Assembly: GCF_023078275.1 (NCBI RefSeq)
Contig: NC_062979.1
Span: 9,926,502 to 9,990,501, forward strand
Source: Leguminivora glycinivorella
Lineage: Eukaryota; Arthropoda; Insecta; Lepidoptera; Tortricidae
DNA: 64,000 nt
Direction: 5' to 3'
The translations under genes and the position numbers were made by a program. Positions 23,208 to 34,000 of this stretch are shown here, piece after piece; the first letter of the stretch is position 1, and every line of letters starts with the position of its first letter. The notes under the pieces were generated by a model. That model saw only the letters and a list, made by a program, of their open reading frames with translations, had not been told where the DNA came from and did not search any database.

Positions 23208-23445
23208 AAACTATGCTCATTTTCCCTTTGCCATATTTGTGTTTGGTGACCAGTAGGATAAGTAAGGCCAGCGACTTTGCACTTTTGCCTGTGGCGATGC
23301 TGCTTGTCATGAAATCGCACGTGAATACTCCCCACAAAGAGAAGGGGAAGGGGCCGGTTCCCTCGATGAAATCTACGCAATACCTCTTCTTGCTCTTAGC
23401 GACTAGGGCAAATCGTATATCATTTCCGTGTAATGTAGGGACGTG
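23208..23445 (-). pseudogene. Unrecognised open frame, possible mobile-element ORF fragment
   Basis: An uninterrupted frame of about 78 codons on the minus strand, with no start of its own: NDIRFALVAKSKKRYCVDFI, GTGPFPFSLWGVFTCDF, SAKSLALLILLVTKHKYG, then TGA. Composition looks protein-like, but I do not recognise the family. It occupies DNA present in the left arm of the 7 kb inverted structure and absent from the right arm. Confidence 0.25.
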
Positions 23446-23689
23446 TTAATCGTTTCTGAAAAAATCGATGCACCTTTTCATACAAAAATAACGATTTTAT
23501 AACAAAATAATGTTTTTTTATGTATTTAATTGTAACAGTTATGGCATTTACAATTAAATCGTGGCAATTATCTCATTAATAAATAAAAAAATAGGACAGG
23601 TTAGCCAAAACCCACTTCTGATGATAGGATTCTGGAGAAGTCAAGGGATCTCCTCAAATCTTAAAGGCAACATCATGCATTTACGTGCA

Positions 23690-23995
23690 GAACAACGATA
23701 TTTGGTGCAGTGGAACTCCTGATGACGATCAATATGAAACTCCTGAAATCTGAACGGCACACTTATAGTGACTTTGGTGTTTTTATAAGAACAACATGCT
23801 CCGTTCCGTTCCGTTCTGATGAACACCAGCAGTTCCACTGCACGAAATTTCACTGTTCTGAACATAAATGCATTATGTTCTTATAAAAATACAAAAGTCA
23901 TAAGTGTGCCGTTCAGATTTGAAGAGTTCCGTTCTGATCACCATCAGCAGTTCCACGGCAACAAATGTCACTGTTCTGAACGTAAATGCATGCTG
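23690..23995. repeat. Inverted pair of the 121 bp repeat unit
   Basis: ATATTTGGTGCAGTGGAACT onward is mirrored by AGCAGTTCCACGGCAACAAA at the right; both halves contain the AAGAACA..GCAT segment of the 15.5 kb tandem units. Confidence 0.6.
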
Positions 23996-24547
23996 GGGCC
24001 TTACCATGATCTCTTAACGCGATTCAGTTTAGGACCTAAACTGAACTGCGTCGCTATTTCCTACCACGACATTGTTATTGCGATCAAATTTCGACCGAGC
24101 GAGCGATATGCGTCCCAGCCGTTTCATTCACTCATCTCAAGTGTATTTCGTACCATGACATGCCACTTGAGCCTAAACTGAATCGCAGGAATGTCAAATT
24201 TAGCGATTCATAAAAAGTTACTCACTTACCGCATTATTCTGAATCGCTTTGTTGTAACACTAGCGATACTAAATAGTTTTGTGTTTTTTATAAGGAGTAG
24301 GAGATGGAAAATATAACTAAAGCTAGTTTCATCACCTGATTAGTTTATTATTTTGGTTTTTCGATCCTTACCGATTCGATAATAAAATATAAAGTTTTAT
24401 GATTTTGTTTAGTAATATTTACGGACCAACTATTCCAACTAACTACACGTTTTTACATTTTTAGAGTGCCCTATGATCTCGCAACTTTCGCAAAAACGCA
24501 AATCAAAAAGAGCGAGAAAAAGTCTGATCCTTTTTTAGTCGATATAG

Positions 24548-25625
24548 TTGGGGAGTTTATTGAAAAACCTTAAATTTTTTGACCAAAGCATGAAACTTGG
24601 CACAGTTGTTCCTTATATCAAAATAAGCCGATTAAGATCGGGAGCCTTCGGGAGCCTCCCCCCTGGGGCCCGGGAGGGGGGGTCAAAGTACCGCTTCACC
24701 CGGCTTGGTTTGAAAAATTCTAACTTACCCCGTTTAGTTAATAGGTCATGTTTGGTATCGTTTTCGAGTAAATCAATAACGTAGAATTCGTTTTCAGTAC
24801 TAAAATTATCATTTAATGGTAAATAAAATAAAATAAATTAAAAAATTTGAAATTTTCATCCATGATTTACAAATTGAAGTCATCATAAATGACAAACTGT
24901 TTGCTTTTTCTATAAATAAAAAATATGACATGATAGCCTATTTAATATAGATTATAAAAAATATAATTTTTATCCACCTTTACTAACGTTAAGTTCCACA
25001 AAAAAATTACTTTAAGACGCGCGGCGTCGGTACGCCGCGTGCGTAATTTTAAAATGCCTTTATTTTAGAAACTCTATTAGACCCCGTTTAGCTATTAGGT
25101 CATGTTTGATATCGTTTTCGAGTAAATCAATAACGTAGAATTCATTTTTGGTACTAAAATTATAATTTAATGGTAAGTAAAATTAAAAAAAATTAAAAAA
25201 TTTGAAATTTTCATCCATGATTTACAAATTCAAGTCATCATAAATGACAAACTGTTTGCTTTTTCTATAAATAAAAAATATAATATGAAAGCCTATTTAA
25301 TATAGATTATAAAAAATATAACTTTTATCCACCTTCACAAACGTTAAGTTCCACAAAAAAATTACTTTAAGACGCGCGGCGTCGGGACGCCGCGAGCGTA
25401 AATTTAAAATACCTCTATTTTAAAAACTCTATTAGACCCGGTTTAGCTATTAGGTCATGTTTGATATAGTTTTCGAGTAAGTTAATAACAAAGAATTTAT
25501 TTTTGGGTCTAAAATTATAATTTAATGGTAAATAAATTAAAAAAAAAATTATCTATAATTTGCAAATTCAAGTCAACAAAAATGTCAACCGTTTGCTTTT
25601 TCTTTAAATAAAAAATATGATGTAA
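24548..25625 (-). mobile_element. 3' region of mobile element with about 355 bp tandem repeats, copy 1
   Basis: From GGGGAGTTTATTGAAAAACC through a GC-rich palindromic block (GGGAGCCTCCCCCCTGGGGC) to repeated units starting near 24730, 25082 and 25437 (CCGTTTAGCTATTAGGTCAT). The first two units each end in a hairpin such as ACGCGCGGCGTCGG/ACGCCGCG. Minus orientation is inferred because the ORF relic at 25630-26090 reads that way and this would be its 3' UTR. Copies: 27960-28727 (inverted) and 62560-63450. Confidence 0.6.
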
Positions 25626-25629
25626 AAGC

Positions 25630-26090
25630 CTATGCGTATGTCACCAAACACCCAGACAAGTTTGGTGGAAACTTCCTTCACGAAATGCTTGGTGTCTGAT
25701 GACCATGGTCCAAATATTTCAAATGCAATTGCCGCAAATATGTAGTTGTTTTTAAAAAATGCATATTTGCGCGTTTAAACTGGGCGTTTTGCAGCAGCAG
25801 TCCCTGGTTTCTGGGCCGAGCGTTAGACGTTGGACGGAGCCAAGGTATCCACACAGGTCACGCCCCACGCCAAGGGTCGTCCCAGAAACCAAGGCAAAAG
25901 CGAGCAACCATCAGGCCGCTTTCCGTCTGCTGCTGACAAGCCGACAGGTTCGAGGGTTGTCGGTATGTTCGCTGTGCCGAGAGCCTTGCGGATTAAATCG
26001 TTAAGTGCAGTGTGTCACAAAATTCGGCCAGCAATAGACTGGCAGTGGAGTCCGTGGTGTCCTAATGCGTCGGCAGCAAGGGTGTGGTTG
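25630..26090 (-). pseudogene. ORF relic with RPDG/TCVDT motif (PD-(D/E)XK-like), copy 1
   Basis: Minus-strand frame: LNDLIRKALGTANIPTTLEP, VGLSAADGKRPDGCSLLPW, WGVTCVDTLAPSNV, then two in-frame stops, ending FGPWSSDTKHFVKEVSTKL and VWVFGD. From memory this resembles a conserved C-terminal region of ORFs in many invertebrate mobile elements (LND-I-RRAL, LEP-GL, RPDG, W-D-TCVDT-APS). The RPDG and D-x-T spacing suggests a PD-(D/E)XK nuclease fold, which is inference. The stops make it non-functional. Confidence 0.55.
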
Positions 26091-26103
26091 GCATGTCTTT
26101 AGC

Positions 26104-26828
26104 CCTTTAGTCTTAGACAAATGGCAGTATATTATGAAGTAAGGCAGCCTATGTTCTCCAAGTGTCGATCTTTTTTAGTAAAGAGGTTCTTCCGGCACTC
26201 ATTCACTGTTGCGTAAGGACCCTTGATCTGAAACAATATGTGCATTGTCATTTTATTTAAACAGATTCTGCAACTATCAAATTACAACATTTTGGTGGAT
26301 CACCTTCACTATTACACATTTACCTATCATACAAAATAATTACAAACTTTAGTAGAATCTGATTAGCCTATCTATGATATTGCTCCATCTCGTAATAGTT
26401 TGAAGCCTTGGGTGGCCATGTTTCTCCCTTGTTGATCGTTTCAAGCTGCGTTTATCGTACCTATCCCATACTATGTCTAATCTAGAAACGTTTTCTTTTG
26501 GCTTTGAAGCTTAGCCAGGCCACTCAAGGTGTCAAACTATTACAAGATGGAGCAATATCAGAGGCAAATCAGATTCTACTAAAGTTTGTAATAATTTTCT
26601 ATGGTACGTAACGTAAGTGGGTAAAACTGAAGGTTACGTGATCCACCAAAAAGTTGTAATTTGATAGTTGTAGACTCTAAAATGATAATGCACATATTGT
26701 TTCAGACCAAGTCGTTGCGCAACGGTGAATGAGTGGTCGAAGTACCTACCTCTTTAGGTACCAGAAAAGATCGACAATTGGAGAACATACCTCCTTCAGA
26801 GGCTGCCTTGGATCAGCATATACTGCGC
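26104..26828. repeat. Inverted repeat, arms about 300 bp
   Basis: Left arm (GAAACAATATGTGCATTGTC, AACTATCAAATTACAAC, ATATTGCTCCATCTCGTAAT) is mirrored by the right arm (ATTACAAGATGGAGCAATAT, GTTGTAATTTGATAGTTG, GCACATATTGTTTC) around a centre near 26470. Similarity by eye about 80 percent. Confidence 0.65.
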
Positions 26829-27238
26829 ACAGTGTACCAGGGGCCCATTTCTCGAAGCTACAAGTTACAATTTTCAACTGGTTGTCAATGTCTAATATGA
26901 CAAGTTGGAAAGAGACTTCCGCTTGTAACTTGTAACTTTCAGTTTTGAGAAATGGGACTCAGGGCGTTCTTGTTTGGAGTCAGGCGTTGGTGCCACACCA
27001 AAATTTGCCAAGTCCGTCTTCTTGGGGATGGAAGGAAGAAGGAGACGAATGGGTACCACACTGGTCAGACAACACTGAAGTGGCCAGTATATGCTTAGAA
27101 GTTACAAGATGTAAATGTAAATCAGGTTGCAAAAACCGATGCAACTGCATAAAGAGGGTAGAGCCTTCTTTATGCAGTTCCATATGTACCCAGCTATGTT
27201 TCTGTGAAGGGAATGTATACTATGAGTATGAGTATGAG
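26785..27238 (+). pseudogene. Cys-rich C-terminal relic of a mobile-element protein, split by a MITE
   Basis: Frame SEAALDQHILRTVYQ runs up to 26840, is interrupted by the 119 bp MITE at 26841-26959, and continues in frame GVLVWSQALVPHQNLPSPS, SWGWKEEGDEWVPHW, then CKCKSGCKNRCNCIKR and SSICTQLCFCEG, stopping in a GAGTAT repeat. The WGW...PHW plus CxCxxGC region resembles the tail of proteins of unknown function that recur in insect and cnidarian repeats. Truncated and interrupted, so probably dead. Confidence 0.5.
26841..26959. mobile_element. MITE inside ORF relic
   Basis: Left end GGGCCCATTTCTCGAAGCTA and right end TTTTGAGAAATGGGACT are imperfect inverted repeats of about 30 bp (inner ACAAGTTACAA/TTGTAACTTGT). 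CAG occurs on each side, and removing the element plus one CAG restores a continuous frame. Confidence 0.6.
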
Positions 27239-27439
27239 TAATCTGTCAATTAGGACACCACAGACTAAACTATAAGTGCTAACTTTTCAGTGTTGGATAC
27301 TCTATGGCAGTTCCGACTCAATTATAATAAGCTCATTATAATTGACTTTAGTTAACTATAATAATTTCAAAAATAGAACTTCGTACAATTTCTATACTAA
27401 TTTGCGATACCTGGCAAATTTTCCTGCACCTGAAACACA

Positions 27440-27722
27440 TTTTTTTTATCTGTCGCGTTATCGACCAATCAGAGACGGTTATTACAAACAATTGGTTGCT
27501 AGGTAATTCGATGTTGATACAACGGTGAACGACTCTATTGACATTAATTTTAACTTGCATGAATGGTGATACATATTTCCATCCATTGATGATGAAGATG
27601 ATGACTCGTAGAAAAAGTATTGTATACAATAGTGATATAATTAAGCTTTTCACTCTCGTACCGTACTACACATGGTACTCGACTGAAAAGTTTTGTATTA
27701 TATCACGATTGTATAAAATACT
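27440..27722 (+). repeat. Dispersed repeat, copy inverted at 38.97 kb
   Basis: ATCGACCAATCAGAGACGGT through GAAAAAGTATTGTATACAAT to CACGATTGTATAAAATACT is the reverse complement of 38970-39258 with scattered differences. Confidence 0.65.
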
Positions 27723-27959
27723 ATTATATAAATTTCTTTCAGGATTCACTACAATGAATAAATAACAGGTACAGTCGGTCTTTAGATCGTGTGGTCCGAC
27801 CCGAGTGTTGCCGTTGTCGACACCAGAGTCAATAATAATGAATCTTTTTCTATTTATGCATTAACACACCTCTGACACTGGCGATCAAATATATGAAAGA
27901 GGCGCGTTCCCCGCACACAGTCTAAGCTCGCGTAGGTGAACGCGTACTATCCTTTGTGA

Positions 27960-28727
27960 ATAGGCTTTAATATCATATTTTTATATTTATAGAAAAAGCA
28001 ACCCGTTTGACATTTATCGTAACTTGAATTTGCAACTCACAGAAAATTGTTTTTTTTTTTTAATTACATTTAACATTAAATGGTCATTTTAGTACCAAAA
28101 CTAAATTCTACGTTATTAATTTACTCGAAAACGATACTAAACATGACCTAATAGCTAAACGGGTTCTAATAGAGTTTTTTAAAATAAAGGTATTTTAAAA
28201 TTACGCTCGCGGCGTCCCGACGCCGCGCGGCTTAAAGTTTTTTTTATGAAACTTAACGTTAGTAAAGGTGGGTAAAAGTTATATTATTCATAATCTATAT
28301 TAAATAGGCTTTCATATCATATTTTTCATTTGTAGAAAAAGCAAACAGTTTGACATTTATGATGACTTTAATTTGTAAATCATAGATGAAAATTTCAAAC
28401 TTTTAATTTTTTTTAATTTTATTTACCATTAAATTATAATTTTAGTACCAAAAATGAATTCTACGTTATTGATTTACTCGAAAACGATACCAAACATGAC
28501 CTATGAACTAAACGGGCTATGTTAGAATTTTTCAAAGCAAGCCGGGTGAAGCGGTACTTTGACCCCCCCTCCCGAGCCCCAGGGGGGAGGCTCCCGAAGG
28601 CTCCCGATCTTAATCGGCTTATTTTGATATAAGGAACAACTGTGCCAAGTTTCATGCTTTGGTCAAGAAAAAAAAGGTTTGGCCTCTTTTTGTCGATAAA
28701 CGTCCACACTAATATGCAAGGAGTCAT
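27960..28727 (+). mobile_element. 3' region of mobile element, copy 2 (inverted)
   Basis: Reverse-complement copy of 24548-25300, including the CGGCGTCCCGACGCCGCG hairpin and the block near 28565 (CCCCCCTCCCGAGCCCCAGG). Only about one and a half of the tandem units are present. Confidence 0.65.
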
Positions 28728-29400
28728 GTTAACACTTGCGACTAACTATGCCTAGAACTAGGATGGCTAAGGAATCAACTAAGTCTAGTATAACTTAGCG
28801 ATATACATTAAATTTAGACACGAGTGAGCTACCTATAAATACTAATGACTTACGTATTTGTTAAAATATCATCCAAACACTGCGAGTTCTATAGCCGAGC
28901 ACAGCACTTCAAATACATAAATAAAAACTTTATTATTAATTACCTACTAGTCAAGGGCGCGATGTTCTAAACATAAGCTTTAACGAACTGTCATTAATGT
29001 CATTATATATATTTTTATCATTTATTTATAGTTTTGTTCAAAAAGACACGATATTTTACATAAAATCATTGTAATTATTGTGAATTTTACATTTAAATAT
29101 TTTAAATGTTTCTTTTTCCAGTTTTAAGAATAAAATAAAATTAAAAATTAGTAATCGTTCCTGGTTTTCGAACGATCAAACGTCACAAGGGGAAAACGAG
29201 ATAGATTTATACGATTCCTATAGCGTCATCCTTTTCTTGTCAAAACGATTCAGTTGCGAACCAGAGACAATATCGGTCTTTCATTCACTTGTACGCGGTT
29301 CAGTTTCGACTCTGAACATTGGACGTCATGGTAGCAAATTGAGACGCTCAGTTTAGGCACCTAAACTGAACTGCTCTGCGTTTGAATCGTTTTTAAAAAG
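28728..29400. other. Inner part of right arm
   Basis: Contains CTCAGTTTAGGCACCTAAAC near 29350, partner of CAGTTTAGGACCTAAACTGA near 24024. Otherwise nothing recognised. Confidence 0.4.
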
Positions 29401-30196
29401 ATCGTGGTAAGGCTGCTGTTCTTTTAAAAACACAAAAATCACTATATCTATGCCTTTAAGATTTGAGGAGATCCCTTGACTTCTCTATGATCCCATCATC
29501 AGAACTGGGTTTTGGGCTAACCTGTCCCATTTTTTATTTATTGATGAAATAATTGCCAGGATTTAATTGTAAATGCCATAACTGTTACAATTAAATACAT
29601 GAAAAAAAAATATTTTGTTATAAAATCGTTATTTTTGTATGAAAAGGTGCAACGATTTTTTCAGAAACGATTAACAAATGATTACGGTTGTCATGGAAAT
29701 ATAAAAAAAACTGAAAACAGGGATACAAAAGTGGGGGAAAGAGGGGAAACATTGACACTACCATTCTATTCAATATACTCTATGATTGATTGACACCTCG
29801 GCGTGTTTCTACTTCTATTTTTTCTTATAACCCTATAAGCTATCTACATGCCAAGTTTCATGCTTTCTGCCAGACGGGACTGTACATTCATACTAATTAT
29901 CCGTTAACGCCCCGCACTATTGTATTTACAATGCGAGAAGGTTTGTCGCTGCTTCAGCTAAGCAGGAACAGGCCTATTTAGACCTATTCTACGCGATAAT
30001 TTCGTGTGAAATGGCTCTAATAAAATTTTTCACGGTCAGTGACCTTATCTAATTACCAAATGTTTTCCATACTTGACCCTTTCCATACTTGCAGCGTTTG
30101 AAAAAAAAAAACAACCAGGGGCCTTTTCCGACTCCCAAAGCCTGACGAGGGGAATTTACCTAGTTATTAAATAGTCACTCTATATGTTCAGTCTTA

Positions 30197-30340
30197 CGCC
30201 GTGGCTTGCGTGGGCGACAGTCGCGCGATGGTCGCGCGACGGCGATGCGACGTATACGAAATCAAACCTTATCGATATGGAAGTAGACGATGCGATGAGA
30301 CGCGACGGTCGCGCGACCGTCGCCCACGCAAGACATGGCG
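30197..30340. mobile_element. GC-rich Harbinger-type MITE upstream of transporter B
   Basis: GCTTGCGTGGGCGACAGTCG on the left pairs with CGACCGTCGCCCACGCAAGA on the right; inner GTCGCGCGA also pairs. TTA on both sides (30194-30196, 30341-30343). Confidence 0.7.
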
Positions 30341-30668
30341 TTACATTTAATAAAATATTTCGAAGTTCATTGGTGTAACGAACTTGAAAAGTCGAATCAG
30401 CCTCGTAGAGGTAACCACAGGCTTGACATAAAATTACCTTTCGCCTTCTTGGAAGATCGCCAAGATGCAAACTAAATACGATGAGCTCAAATCACATGAT
30501 ATAAAAGTACTCACCACTCCAACTGGTAAACTCTCTTGAATCTTCGAAAACGGATAGTAAAATTGCATTTTATCCACAACAGTGCAATATACCCACTTTC
30601 ATACAAAGTTTCTCAAACTTAAACTTATAGGTAGCTAATTAAATCGGTTTCCCTTTGTTTACCCAAAG

Positions 30669-31077
30669 CGCCAAAACAACCTCAGCTTGATGTAATACAA
30701 CGGATAATGGGCGCATTCGGTAGATACCATCTGTTTCTATGCCTGCTTATAATGTTGACGAAGTTTGCCATCGCTTTCCACCAAATGGCTATATTGTTCC
30801 TGGCTCCAAAAGTCAGCTACACATGTGGAGGCGGGGGCGGAGGCGGAGGCGGAAACGCAGGTACAGGCTCAGAAAATGCCGAGTCCCTTCGCGACGGCGG
30901 CGCGGCTAATACGTGTCCATGCCCCAATCCAGTATATGACACATCCCTGTTCACCCGGACCATAATAATGAAGTGGGACTTGATATGTGACAAGAAATGG
31001 TTGACTAGTTTCGCACAGACGATATTTCAATTGGGCACGCTGATTGGCAGCGTACTGTTTGGAATGGCATCCGACAG
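30669..31077 (+). CDS. Transporter B exon 2, with poly-Gly loop
   Basis: Acceptor TTTACCCAAAG ends at 30668 (poorer than that of A), donor GTGACA at 31078. Reads PKQPQLDVIQRIMGAFGRYH, TM1, then SYTCGGGGGGGGGNAGTG from a GGAGGC repeat at 30826-30855, then NTCPCPNPVYDTS. 16 codons longer than exon 2 of A, all in this loop and its neighbourhood. Confidence 0.85.
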
Positions 31078-34000
31078 GTGACATTGCATTTGTTCATTGT
31101 ATTGTACTAGTCATACTTGTTATGGAGAATTTTTGGCCAAAAGCTGCACTTTTGGATGGAAGCAAGCCGCTTTGCATGGTGATAGTAGACATCATAGTAA
31201 ACGATTTTTTCCGAGGATATCGAAATTTCATCCCTTAGGAAGCCGAGCGTAGCGAGGTGTTTTATGAAAATGAAAAAAATTCTATCTTTTTATTGTATCG
31301 TCCGATTTTGCCAAAACGTATCTCAAATGAAAGGTATTGATTTGTGTAATTTAAAAAAAAATACAAAGAAAAAAATTTGAAAGAAAAGTAAGAAAAAAAT
31401 AAAAAAAGTAAATTTACGTCTCGCACTGAATAACTTCAAAGAATGACAGACAAAATGTACAATGTCGATATACGAGTTTTTTTTAATCGAAGACAGATAA
31501 ATTTTTAGTTGAAAACTGAAGACCGCATCGAAATCAGATTAGCATTTTTTAAGATACAAGTTGCCAAAGTTGGGGAAGATCGCTTTATATGGCCACTTTG
31601 AAATTCCTTTGAAAGAAAGTCAGAAATAATATGTTTTTCTGACACAGAAAAATACATAGTAACAGTACACATCAAACTAAATTAAAAATTCCGAGGATAT
31701 TATAATTTCATCCCTTAGAACGACGAGCGTAGCGAGGTCGGTTACGAAAACCGAAAAAAAAATCTCATTTTTTTGTACGTCGTCCGATTTTGACAAAACA
31801 TGTTTCATTTGAAAGGTATTGCTTTATGTAACTTAAAAAAAAATATTGAAAAAAATTGGAAAAAAAATGTAAGAATTTTTAAAAAAAAACCTTAATTCTC
31901 GTATCACACTGAATAACCGCAAAAAACGGTAGACACGGTGTATAATTTCGATATATGATTTTTTAAAATTAAAGACAAATAAATGCATGATTATAAACTA
32001 AAAACCGAATCGAAATCGAATCAGTAGTTTTTAAGATGCAAGTTGTCAAAGTTGGCTTAGTTTGTTTATATGGTCGCTTATAAATTCCTTAGCCAGAAAG
32101 TCAGAAACATTATATTTTTCTTACAGTTAAAAGTATGTATAGGTAATAGACATTATTATAAACATTTTTTTACAAGCATATAAAAATTTCATTCCTTAGA
32201 AACCCTTAGAAAGACGATCCAATAAAAAAAAAATATAATAAACTGCCTTTTTTTTTGTTTTTCGTAACAGACATCGCTACGCTCGGCTTTCTAAGGGATG
32301 AATTTTTAGCGGTTCATATCCTCGTAAAAAAAATTGTTTATTATGATGTCTATTACCTATGCTATACTTTTTTTAACTGTAAGAAAAATATAATGTTTCT
32401 GACTTTCTGCCTAAGGAATTTATAAGCGACCATATAAACAAACTAAGCCAAATTTGACAACTTGCATCTTATAAACTACTGATTCGATTTCGATTCGGTT
32501 TTTAGTTTATAATCATGCATTTATTTGTCTTTAATTTTAAAAAATCATATATCGAAATTATACACCGTGTCTACCGTTTTTTGCGGTTATTCAGTGTGAT
32601 ACGAAAATTAAGGTTTTTTTTTTAAAAATCTTACATTTTTTTCCCAATTTTTTTCAATATTTTTTTTTAAGTTACATAAAGCAATACCTTTCAAATGAAA
32701 CATGTTTTGTCAAAATCGGACGACGTACAAAAAAATGAGATTTTTTTCGGTTTTCGTAACCGACCTCGCTACGCTCGTCGTTCTAAGGGATGCAATTATA
32801 ATCTCCTCGGAATTTTTAATTTTATTTTGATGTGTACTGTTACTATGTATTTTTCTGTGTCAGAAAAACATATTATTTCTGACTTTCTGGCAAAGGAATT
32901 TCAAAGTGGCCATATAAAGCGATCTTCCCCAACTTTGGCAACTTAATATCTTAAAAAATGCTAATCTGATTTCGATGCGGTCTTCAGTTTTCAACTAAAA
33001 ATTTATCTGTCTTCAATTAAAAAAAACTCGTATATCGACATTGTACATTTTGTCTATCATTCTTTGAAGTTATTCAGTGCGAGACGTAAATTTAATTTTT
33101 TTAATTTTTTTCTTACTTTTCTTTCAAAATTTTTTTCTTTGTATTTTTTTTTTAATTACAAAAATTAATACCTTTCATTTGAGATACGTTTTGTCAAAAT
33201 CGGACTACACAATAAAAAGATAGATTTTTTTTAATTTTCATAAAACACCTCGCTACGCTCGGCTTCCTAAGGGATGAAATTTCGATATCCTCGGAAAAAA
33301 TCGTTTACTATGATGTCTACTATCACCATGCAAAGCGGCTTGCTTCCATCCAAAAGTGCAGCTTTTTTTTCATAACTAGTATGACTATACATTCAATATC
33401 ATTATTACTAGTGGCTCTTACAAAAAATGCTATGACGCGACACATTGCTTAACTGTAATATTTTTGATAAGTCAATTTTAATAGTAGGACAGAATATAAT
33501 TTTTACGTTAAAAGATGATATTTCTAAGTATTCATCAAATTATATTTTGCCTCATTGATACACTTGCGTTGCGGTCACAGACATCACGTTGCTGGGCTCG
33601 TGACATTACCTGCTCCTAACTCTTTTTTCCGCTTTCAGATTCGGGAGAAAGTATCCCTTGCTGGTGGCAATCGTGATACAAGTGTCCATGGGCATAACAG
33701 CGGCATTTGTCCCCAGCTACTGGGCGTTCACGGTTCTTCGATTCTTAGTGGGCATATCCGTCGGAGGTACCATGGTCATTGGATTCGTCATTATTATGGA
33801 ATTCGTGGGCGCCCAGTACCGTGACGTTATATCAGCAGTGTATCAAATACCCTTCAATATGGGGCACATGCTGTTACCTGTGTTCGGTTATTTCATCAGG
33901 GATTACTCAAAATTCCAAATGGCCATCTCGATACCAACAATAATACTGTTATCGTACCTTTGCCTATTACCTGAAACACCACGCTGGTTGATAGCGGTTA

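Larger units (their letters stand above)
22954..29880. mobile_element. About 7 kb inverted structure made of mobile-element relics
   Basis: 22954-23095 pairs with 29740-29880; 23450-23660 pairs with 29425-29690; 24548-24830 pairs with 28440-28725, in mirror order. The centre holds an inverted repeat (26104-26828) and ORF relics. Arms are interrupted by unequal indels. It may be one very large foldback element or two copies of one element in opposite orientation. Confidence 0.5.

Noticed and set aside
25759..26102. Plus-strand frames over 25.8-26.1 kb and 63.5-63.9 kb
   Set aside because: They lie opposite the minus-strand relic with recognisable motifs.
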